DNA of 10,092 bases from 2-01-FULL-50-23 sp964509695. GTDB taxonomy: Bacteria > Patescibacteriota > Microgenomatia > UBA1400 > MFAQ01. Location: the NCBI GenBank assembly GCA_964509695.1, contig CAZDXN010000024.1, positions 1-10,092 on the forward strand, in the 5' to 3' direction. A model generated the notes under the pieces. It saw only the letters and a program-made list of their open reading frames with translations, was not told the DNA's origin and made no database searches. Position 1 is the first letter of the stretch. Every line of letters begins with the position of its first letter. A program made the translations under genes and the position numbers. This document shows positions 5,667 through 10,092 of the stretch, piece by piece.

Positions 5667-7411
5667 ACTGCCACCAACTTCCTTTCCAATAAGTTCAATT
5701 TTACCAGTTTTTCGCTCAAATTGCCTATAATAGCATCATTCCCACGCTTTTCTTCCTCTTTGACCTGTCCCGAGAGCAGGGCCCTCTCCTCGTGAATCAC
5801 CGCCTTCGCCCAAGCCACAAACAGCTTGACCACCTCTTTGTCTTCTGTTTGCTCGCTGTTTCCTACCATATACGCCTCCGAGGCTAAATCGCGCAACTCC
5901 TCGGGAAGCTCTCCGATAAATTGATCCGGTCGGGAAACCTCCCCCATCTCAAATATCAGCCCCACTAGCTTTCCGGTAGCACCGGTCAACGGTAAGCCCG
6001 AGAGCATCTTCTTCACCTTTTCCACTTGCTCACCGCTAATAGTCAGTAACAATCCCACCACTTTTAAATCCAGGCCATCTCGACTACTATGCCGCTCCTG
6101 ATTCGGCATTTCGGTCATAATACTTAGCCGTCCCATTCGCGACTTCTCTATTTCTTCATAGACTCTTTGTTTATCTACCCCGATTCTCTCGGCCAATTTT
6201 TTGGCCCAAACTTCTCGAATCACCGAGTTCTCAACTTTCGCCAAATACGGCACCACCTCCATCACAATTTTTCCGATTCCTTCAACCGACTCGGTGCCCC
6301 AACGACCAATGGCTTTGTTAAAGAAAAACTCATAAATTGGTACCGCTTTTTCGACCATTTCTACCCATTGGTGCGGCTTCTTTCGGGCTATTTCGTCCGG
6401 GTCTTTCCCCCCGACAATCTCTACCATCTTTATACTCAATCCACGCTTTTCTGCTTCTTCTATCGACCTTTTCATTGCCGCTTCTCCAGCCGCATCAGCG
6501 TCCAATGCCAATACCAAATTGGCTGTCAACCGCGAAAGTATATCCATCATCTCAGAAGTCAGAGCCGACCCTTTTATCGCCACCGTTTCGGACACTCCGG
6601 CGGCAAAAGAACTGATCATATCCAGCTCCCCTTCGACAACCACCACCCGCATTTTTTTCTTGATTTCGTTTCGGGCAATGGTTAGTCCGAAGAGCATTCT
6701 GCTCTTGTGATAGATCACGGTTTCCGGCGAGTTAATGTATTTCGCTTCCTCATCTTTTACAAATTCGGGCAGTATCCTCCCCGAAAACCCAACCACTCTC
6801 CCCGAAATATCAAAAAGGGGGAACATCACTCTCCCTCGGAATCGATCGAAGATTTTTCCCCTCCCCGCACTCGCCAATCCCGCCGCCACCAGTACATCCG
6901 GTCGATACTTCTTCTTCTCTACCAAGTAACTGGACAGACCGTCCCATTCTGGCAGAGCATAGCCTATTTTGAAAGTTTCAATTAATTTTTCACCGATGCC
7001 CCGATTCGCCAAATATTTTCTGGCCACTTCCCCCGCGGCGTGTTTCGTCAGCAAATAGTGATAGTACTCTGTCGCCAAACTATGTACCTCCAGCAGTTCT
7101 CGCTTTCCGTCTCTGTTCTCATTCTTTCTCTCAATTAGTTTCACCCCCGCCTTCCCCGCTAATTTCTCCAAGGCTTCAGGAAAATCCAGTCCCTCCACTT
7201 CCATCAAAAATTTATAACAATCTCCGCCATTTCCACAACCGAAGCACTTATATATTTGCAATTCCTCATTCACCATGAACGACCCCGTCTTCTCGCCGTG
7301 AAATGGACACAGACCGACGTGATTCTTCCCCTTCTTCTTCAAAACGACGTGCTCCGAAACAATATCGACAATGTTTAACTTCTTCTTTATCTCCTCAACC
7401 TGATTCTCCAT
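5663..7411 (-). CDS. dnaG: DNA primase
   Basis: Primase makes RNA primers at the replication fork and interacts with the replicative helicase. The N-terminal CHC2 zinc-ribbon is intact: C35-P-F-H38 and C56-F-G-C59. The catalytic core has YINSPET (225-231) and the TOPRIM elements VVVVEGELDMIS (E261) and LALDADAAGEAA (D304, D306), all needed for metal binding. A helical region after about residue 430 is the helicase-interacting end, poorly conserved as usual. The length of 582 residues is normal. I start at the ATG at 7411; a TTG at 7420 would add three residues (MDS), but the ATG gives the family-typical beginning and TAGAAT lies eight bases upstream. It overlaps rpoD by four bases and follows a GIY-YIG gene by 11 bases. 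Confidence 0.97.
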   Translation of the reverse strand: MENQVEEIKKKLNIVDIVSEHVVLKKKGKNHVGLCPFHGEKTGSFMVNEELQIYKCFGCGNGGDCYKFLMEVEGLDFPEALEKLAGKAGVKLIERKNENRDGKRELLEVHSLATEYYHYLLTKHAAGEVARKYLANRGIGEKLIETFKIGYALPEWDGLSSYLVEKKKYRPDVLVAAGLASAGRGKIFDRFRGRVMFPLFDISGRVVGFSGRILPEFVKDEEAKYINSPETVIYHKSRMLFGLTIARNEIKKKMRVVVVEGELDMISSFAAGVSETVAIKGSALTSEMMDILSRLTANLVLALDADAAGEAAMKRSIEEAEKRGLSIKMVEIVGGKDPDEIARKKPHQWVEMVEKAVPIYEFFFNKAIGRWGTESVEGIGKIVMEVVPYLAKVENSVIREVWAKKLAERIGVDKQRVYEEIEKSRMGRLSIMTEMPNQERHSSRDGLDLKVVGLLLTISGEQVEKVKKMLSGLPLTGATGKLVGLIFEMGEVSRPDQFIGELPEELRDLASEAYMVGNSEQTEDKEVVKLFVAWAKAVIHEERALLSGQVKEEEKRGNDAIIGNLSEKLVKLNLLERKLVAV

Positions 7412-7422
7412 ACTGTCCAATT

Positions 7423-7677
7423 CTAACTCAAAAAATTCTTTAACATCTTTTTGATACTTCTAAACCCCCAACCGGATTTTAGGTATGTTTCGCGTCTTTT
7501 AGCATCAACTCTATTCAGAAACGCTTCGTAGTGGATCAGTTTGTAGGGAATGAACAGCCTTGTTGCTTTATTCAATCCTGCATTATGACTTTGGAATCTT
7601 CTTTTTAGGTCTGATGTATAGCCAATATATAGACTGTTATTTATTGAACTCCGAAGTATGTAGGTGTAATAAAACAC
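7423..7677 (-). CDS. Small GIY-YIG nuclease-domain protein, 84 aa
   Basis: This is a second single-domain GIY-YIG protein. YTYILRS (4-10) is followed by LYIGYTSDLKRRFQSHN (16-32, with Y17-I18-G19, R26/R27 and H31-N32) and the helix DAKRRETYLKSG (58-69) with the likely metal-binding E63. I chose the GTG at 7677 because it gives the family's usual short beginning (FYYTYILRS) and TACAAT lies five bases before it. The open frame reaches an ATG at 7713, but those 12 extra codons run into an inverted-repeat region. It differs clearly in sequence from the other GIY-YIG protein at 3123-3371 and is not a recent duplicate. It lies directly upstream of dnaG and downstream of tRNA-Ser. Its cellular role is unknown. 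Confidence 0.88.
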   Translation of the reverse strand: MFYYTYILRSSINNSLYIGYTSDLKRRFQSHNAGLNKATRLFIPYKLIHYEAFLNRVDAKRRETYLKSGWGFRSIKKMLKNFLS

Positions 7678-7682
7678 GATTA

Positions 7683-7688
7683 ATTGTA
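7683..7688 (-). promoter_or_regulatory. Candidate -10 (TACAAT) of the second GIY-YIG gene and dnaG-rpoD operon
   Basis: On the minus strand TACAAT ends five bases before the GTG at 7677. No confident -35 is present upstream, where inverted repeats lie. If real, it would drive GIY-YIG, dnaG and rpoD together. Confidence 0.35.
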
Positions 7689-7702
7689 TGGCGGTAACGT
7701 AC

Positions 7703-7742
7703 GAACGTAACATTTGCTTCGCAAGGTGTACGTTCTACGTTC
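7703..7742. repeat. Nested inverted repeats upstream of the second GIY-YIG gene
   Basis: GAACGTA (7703-7709) pairs with TACGTTC at 7729-7735 or with a second copy at 7736-7742. Inside the loop is a smaller hairpin TTGC-TTC-GCAA (7714-7724). The ACGTT motif is strikingly frequent across about 7695-7782. Confidence 0.6.
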
Positions 7743-7744
7743 CA

Positions 7745-7782
7745 GCAACGTTTAAATTTTCGGTGAAAATTTATTACGTTGC
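7745..7782 (-). repeat. Long hairpin immediately 3' of tRNA-Ser
   Basis: GCAACGT (7745-7751) pairs with ACGTTGC (7776-7782). Inside it AAATTTTC (7754-7761) pairs with GAAAATTT (7765-7772) over a three-base loop, with a small internal bulge. The outer arm includes the tRNA discriminator base (7782). No U-tract follows on the minus strand, so it is not a standard intrinsic terminator; it could instead be a 3' processing or stability element. Confidence 0.65.
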
Positions 7783-7865
7783 GGAGGAGGCGGGATTCGG
7801 ACCCGCGAGTGCTTGCGCACACTTGATTTCCAATCAAGCGCCATAGACCACTAGGCGACTCCTCC
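7782..7865 (-). tRNA. tRNA-Ser (GGA), CCA not encoded
   Basis: This is a type II tRNA on the minus strand. The acceptor GGAGGAG (7865-7859) pairs with CTCCTCC (7789-7783). The anticodon stem CTTGA/TCAAG encloses loop TTGGAAA (anticodon GGA). A long variable arm (GTGCGCAAGCAC) is typical of tRNA-Ser, and the T stem is GCGGG/CCCGC with loop TCCGAAT. The discriminator G (7782) is followed by CAA, so CCA must be added after transcription. Confidence 0.96.
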
Positions 7866-7875
7866 AAGCATGCCT

Positions 7876-7881
7876 ATTTTA
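7876..7881 (-). promoter_or_regulatory. Candidate -10 (TAAAAT) of tRNA-Ser
   Basis: On the minus strand TAAAAT ends ten bases before the mature 5' end of tRNA-Ser. No -35 stands out, so this is only a position guess. Confidence 0.3.
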
Positions 7882-7902
7882 TCAGCTTCTACTCTCGAAA
7901 CG

Positions 7903-8652
7903 TTAAGTCAATCTGGAAACACCGTCCCAAAATTCATCCAACTCCCCAATCTGAACTACACCTTCGGGAACCTCTCCCTCTCGATAAACCAACCATGGAC
8001 TAGGCATCCACATTCCCCTCGCCCCGATCGACATTCCACTGATAATGTCTCCCTTCAGATTATCGCCAAAAACCAAACAGTTACTACCAGCCACCCCAAG
8101 TAATTTCGCGCACTTCCTCCAATGTTCACTAGTTTTATCCCTGTCTTGATCAGCCACCACTACTGCGTCCTGATATTCGATTATTCCCGTCATTTTCAAC
8201 TTCCAAAAAGCCCAATCTTCGTTCGAATGAGTTACAACTCCAATTTTGATTCCACCGGCTCTCAAGCCACTCAAAATACCGAGCGCCCCGCTTCTTAATC
8301 TCGGTTCCGTCGTATAAATCTTGAAAAGAATCGAAAGATTCGAAATTATAGAATCAGCCGCCGCGGAAAACTCCCCCGCCAACCTTGCCGCCACTTTGTT
8401 CCACCGATTGGGATTAACCTTCCCCGTCACATACTCTTCATCATTAATTACCGCCAACCTCCTCGCAAAATCAGTCCTGTCAACACCACTACTCGCCGCC
8501 ACGGCATCCGCATACTCCGCCATAAAACGACGGAAAATCTCCGAGGTATAAATCAATGCGTCGTCCAAATCAAACAATCCCCCCTTAACCCCCAATTCTC
8601 CCAATTTCTCATTCGTCTGGCGAATCAATGGGTCATATTCAATTCCTTTCAT
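7903..8652 (-). CDS. HAD-superfamily hydrolase (phosphatase-like), 249 aa
   Basis: The four HAD motifs can be traced. Motif I is GGLFDLDDAL (nucleophile D28, general acid D30; the residue after D31 is Ala rather than the common Thr/Val). Motif II is VVTHSN (T141). Motif III is K173 in DKTSEHW, at the place of the usual KP-x-P. Motif IV is FGDNLKGD (D197, D202). A helical cap of the C1 type lies between motifs I and II (about 40-120). This makes it a phosphoglycolate-phosphatase/nucleotidase-like phosphohydrolase, probably acting on a small phosphorylated metabolite; the substrate cannot be read from sequence. The ATG at 8652 has an extended -10 (TGGTAGAAT) six bases upstream. It lies between tRNA-Arg and tRNA-Ser on the same strand but appears to have its own promoter. 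Confidence 0.87.
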   Translation of the reverse strand: MKGIEYDPLIRQTNEKLGELGVKGGLFDLDDALIYTSEIFRRFMAEYADAVAASSGVDRTDFARRLAVINDEEYVTGKVNPNRWNKVAARLAGEFSAAADSIISNLSILFKIYTTEPRLRSGALGILSGLRAGGIKIGVVTHSNEDWAFWKLKMTGIIEYQDAVVVADQDRDKTSEHWRKCAKLLGVAGSNCLVFGDNLKGDIISGMSIGARGMWMPSPWLVYREGEVPEGVVQIGELDEFWDGVSRLT

Positions 8653-8658
8653 CCCGAA

Positions 8659-8667
8659 ATTCTACCA
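8659..8667 (-). promoter_or_regulatory. Candidate extended -10 promoter of the HAD hydrolase gene
   Basis: TGGTAGAAT on the minus strand fits the extended -10 form TGN-TANNNT, which can work without a -35. Six bases separate it from the ATG at 8652, so the transcript would start at or next to the start codon. The sequence where a -35 would be is GC-rich (the tandem-repeat edge) and shows no -35 match. Confidence 0.5.
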
Positions 8668-8700
8668 CAGACGAAAAGGCTCGCCCCGTGCGAACGAAGT

Positions 8701-8779
8701 GAGTCGAACGGCCACGGCCCTGAGCGAGCGTAGTGAGTCGAACGGCCACGGCCCTGAGCGAGCGTAGTGAGTCGAACGG
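8701..8779. repeat. 34-bp tandem repeat, about 2.3 copies, abutting tRNA-Arg
   Basis: Two perfect 34-base units (8701-8734 and 8735-8768) are followed by the first 11 bases of a third, which ends two bases before the tRNA-Arg 3' end. A degenerate part-unit precedes them (about 8689-8700). The unit contains GAGCGAGCGTAGTGAGTCGA, a word of a kind often seen as a dispersed repeat in bacterial and CPR genomes, and a small GGCC-AC-GGCC palindrome. There are no spacers, so this is not CRISPR. It fills most of the gap 8653-8780. Confidence 0.85.
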
Positions 8780-8780
8780 G

Positions 8781-8855
8781 TGTACCCGGCGCGACTTGAA
8801 CGCGCGGCCTTTCCCTTCGGAGGGGAACGCTCTAATCCAACTGAGCTACGGGTAC
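8781..8855 (-). tRNA. tRNA-Arg (CCG), CCA not encoded
   Basis: A minus-strand cloverleaf has acceptor GTACCCG (8855-8849) pairing perfectly with CGGGTAC (8788-8782). The anticodon stem TTCCC/GGGAA encloses loop CTCCGAA (anticodon CCG, reading CGG), and the T stem is GCGCG/CGCGC with loop TTCAAGT. The discriminator A is at 8781. The following bases are CCC, not CCA. The 3' trailer runs straight into the tandem repeat. Confidence 0.95.
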
Positions 8856-8867
8856 AAGTTAACCCAC

Positions 8868-8873
8868 ATTTTA
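8868..8873 (-). promoter_or_regulatory. Candidate -10 (TAAAAT) of tRNA-Arg, overlapping the guaB-like stop codon
   Basis: The TAA stop (8873-8871) of the guaB-like gene plus AAT forms TAAAAT, twelve bases before the mature tRNA 5' end. No -35 stands out. The tRNA may equally be processed from the guaB-like transcript. Confidence 0.3.
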
Positions 8874-9917
8874 CCTCACCAGAACATCGTGTGTGCCGGA
8901 TTCTCTCATTCCGGCAGAAGTAATTTGCACAAACTCAGCCCTTTTCCACAACTGAGAAATGTTTTTTGCCCCGCAGTACGAAAACCCAGATCGAATCCCG
9001 GCGCACAAATCTTTAATTACCATTTCAACTGGCCCCCGATACAGCACCAAGGACTCTACCCCTTCAATATGTAACTTGAAATGCTTTTTTTTGTTGCCAT
9101 TTCTTTTAATTTGACTTTCTTTCTCAAACTTAGAGGTTGAAGCGTTGTATTGTTTGTAAACTTTCCCATTAATAAATATTTTCTCTCCCGGTGATTCATC
9201 TGTCCCCGCCAATAACGATCCCAACACCACACAGCTTGCCCCGGCTGCCAAGGCCTTGACGATATCCCCGGAATTTTTGATTCCTCCGTCGGCGATTACT
9301 ATTTTGTTTTTGAATTCCTTGGCCGCCCCACTCGCTTCCATAATCGCCGTCAGTTGCGGCACACCACAGCCCGTGACTACTCTGGTTAGACATATTGTCC
9401 CCGGACCAACTCCAACTCGTACGCCATCTGCTCCCGCCTTGAACAAATCACGCGCTCCAACCTTTGTGGCGACCACTCCAGAAAAAACTGGCACCCCAAA
9501 CTTGTTTTTTAATATTGAGGTCGCTTTGATTACTTGACTCATGTGTCCGTGAGCCACATCAATCGTCAACCCAACCGCCCCCGCCTTCAGACATTTCTCC
9601 GCCCTATCAAGATAATCATCCCGCAGTCCCAAGGCCGCAATCACCCTTTCTTTTTTCTTCACTATTGCTGCAATCATCTTTGCCTCATCTTCAGTACTGT
9701 CAAATCTCGGCATAAAAGACATTCCGCCCAAACTAGACATTGAAATAGCCATCTCTACCCCCGTCACGCTATCCATATTTATAGAAATTATCGGCATATC
9801 CAGTTCAACGCCCTCGCACAGCCTTGTCTTCAGACTTACTTGGCTTCTGGAATTAATATCCGATCGTTGCGGAATTAATAAGACGTCATCGTACGACAAG
9901 CCTTGTTGTATTTTCAC
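8871..9917 (-). CDS. IMP dehydrogenase / GMP reductase family enzyme lacking CBS domains, 348 aa
   Basis: This is a TIM-barrel purine nucleotide enzyme that catalyses either IMP to XMP (IMP dehydrogenase) or GMP to IMP (GMP reductase). The start LSYDDVLLIPQ (7-17) is diagnostic, as are D120-V-A-H123-G, the catalytic loop GVGPGTICLTR (169-179, nucleophile C176, T178), the phosphate-binding IADGGIKNSGD (208-218), and LGSLLAGTDESPGE (232-245). The C-terminal GIRSGFSYCGA (307-317) and AGMRESGTHDV are closer to bacterial IMP dehydrogenase than to E. coli GMP reductase. The usual CBS pair is absent: the barrel is continuous. In the mobile flap (about 255-285) I do not see the Arg-Tyr pair typical of IMP dehydrogenase. 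The start is GTG at 9917, directly after a U8 tract. Choosing between guaB and guaC needs a phylogeny. Confidence 0.88.
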   Translation of the reverse strand: MKIQQGLSYDDVLLIPQRSDINSRSQVSLKTRLCEGVELDMPIISINMDSVTGVEMAISMSSLGGMSFMPRFDSTEDEAKMIAAIVKKKERVIAALGLRDDYLDRAEKCLKAGAVGLTIDVAHGHMSQVIKATSILKNKFGVPVFSGVVATKVGARDLFKAGADGVRVGVGPGTICLTRVVTGCGVPQLTAIMEASGAAKEFKNKIVIADGGIKNSGDIVKALAAGASCVVLGSLLAGTDESPGEKIFINGKVYKQYNASTSKFEKESQIKRNGNKKKHFKLHIEGVESLVLYRGPVEMVIKDLCAGIRSGFSYCGAKNISQLWKRAEFVQITSAGMRESGTHDVLVR

Positions 9918-9941
9918 AAAAAAAAGACCCCCTTGGGGTCT
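9918..9941 (-). terminator. Intrinsic-terminator-like hairpin with U8 touching the guaB-like start codon
   Basis: On the minus strand AGACCCC (9941-9935) pairs with GGGGTCT (9931-9925) over loop AAG, and eight T residues (9925-9918) follow. The next base begins the GTG start codon. The form is that of a Rho-independent terminator. Its place, just downstream of a good promoter and touching the start codon, suggests a leader attenuator or a block on translation rather than simply the end of an upstream gene. Confidence 0.7.
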
Positions 9942-9952
9942 CCCTTTACTAC

Positions 9953-9981
9953 AGTATTAATTAATGAACCTCCCTTGTCAA
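9953..9981 (-). promoter_or_regulatory. Candidate sigma70 promoter of the guaB-like gene
   Basis: On the minus strand a perfect TTGACA (9981-9976) is followed after 17 bases by AATACT (9958-9953), a four-of-six -10 match. Transcription would begin near 9946, about 30 bases before the GTG, so the leader would consist almost wholly of the terminator-like hairpin. A dyad CCCTTG-N9-CAAGGG (9972-9992) overlaps the -35 and could be an operator. Confidence 0.55.
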
Positions 9982-10075
9982 CAAATCAAGGGGGCGGGGT
10001 AGCGTATCAAAATCGGTTGATGTAATCATATCATCTACTTGAAGTATCAGTCAAAAGTAGGGTTAGATGGGGCAT

Positions 10076-10092
10076 ATGAAGAAATATAGATG
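10076..10092 (+). CDS. Possible start of a plus-strand gene cut by the window edge
   Basis: An ATG at 10076 opens a frame reading MKKYR to the window end. TTAGAT ends seven bases earlier (10063-10068), with TTGAAG (10039-10044) as a loose -35 at an 18-base spacing, similar to the leaderless arrangement elsewhere. Five codons are too few to support a gene alone. The rest of 9993-10075 shows nothing else I can identify. Confidence 0.25.

Noticed and set aside
6167..6985. Long open frames on the plus strand opposite dnaG
   Set aside because: They lie wholly antisense to a primase gene with all its motifs, overlap each other, and show no recognisable domain.
7412..7420. TTG start for dnaG at 7420
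   Set aside because: The ATG at 7411 gives the usual primase N-terminus. The TTG overlaps the TAGAAT hexamer and adds only three residues.
7678..7713. ATG start at 7713 for the second GIY-YIG gene
   Set aside because: The extra 12 residues are atypical for the family and run into inverted repeats, while the GTG at 7677 has a -10 element and a canonical beginning.
7745..7782. Rho-independent terminator after tRNA-Ser
   Set aside because: No T-tract follows the stem on the minus strand, and same-strand genes continue downstream.
8689..8780. Possible CRISPR array
   Set aside because: The 34-bp units are directly joined with no spacers, and no cas gene is present.
9196..9743. Open frames inside the guaB-like gene, on both strands
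   Set aside because: They are contained in a strongly conserved enzyme gene, with no start signals or family likeness.

Overview
The window looks like a piece of a small, streamlined bacterial genome, most likely Candidate Phyla Radiation (Patescibacteria). This is inferred from tiny intergenic gaps, 4-base ATGA gene overlaps, almost no Shine-Dalgarno sequences, frequent GTG starts, small GIY-YIG proteins beside tRNA genes, and several single-pass membrane proteins of unknown role. TGA is used as a stop, so this is not one of the lineages that recoded it. No rRNA gene is present to confirm the taxonomy.

Left part (1-2354): a plus-strand operon of three membrane-anchored extracytoplasmic proteins (90-1737) with ATGA junctions. 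Two of them resemble PsbP-like beta-rich domains. It converges on a fourth single-pass membrane protein on the minus strand (1749-2354).

Middle (2355-4538): a short divergent spacer with competing hairpins, then a TspO/MBR-family membrane protein, a minus-strand tRNA-Asn(GUU), and a small GIY-YIG protein. The GIY-YIG gene sits between two identical 34-bp repeats that look like the 5' half of the adjacent tRNA-Asn with its D arm replaced by a GC-rich palindrome. Next comes an unrecognised 241-residue protein, whose stop overlaps the stop of a convergent four-helix membrane protein of the phage-holin-4/YvlD type.

Right part (4212-9917), all on the minus strand and read from right to left: IMP dehydrogenase/GMP reductase-family enzyme, tRNA-Arg(CCG), a 34-bp tandem repeat, a HAD hydrolase, tRNA-Ser(GGA), a hairpin, a second GIY-YIG protein, DNA primase (dnaG), primary sigma factor (rpoD), and the holin-like protein. 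dnaG and rpoD overlap by ATGA and form the core of the classical macromolecular-synthesis operon; a GIY-YIG gene lies where rpsU is often found.

Recurring regulatory patterns: most genes that begin a transcription unit have a -10-like hexamer TANNNT only 5-7 bases before the start codon, which suggests leaderless mRNAs. Several of these hexamers are built on the stop codon of the upstream gene. The guaB-like gene is the exception: it has a good -35/-10 promoter followed by an intrinsic-terminator-like hairpin whose U8 tract touches the GTG start codon.
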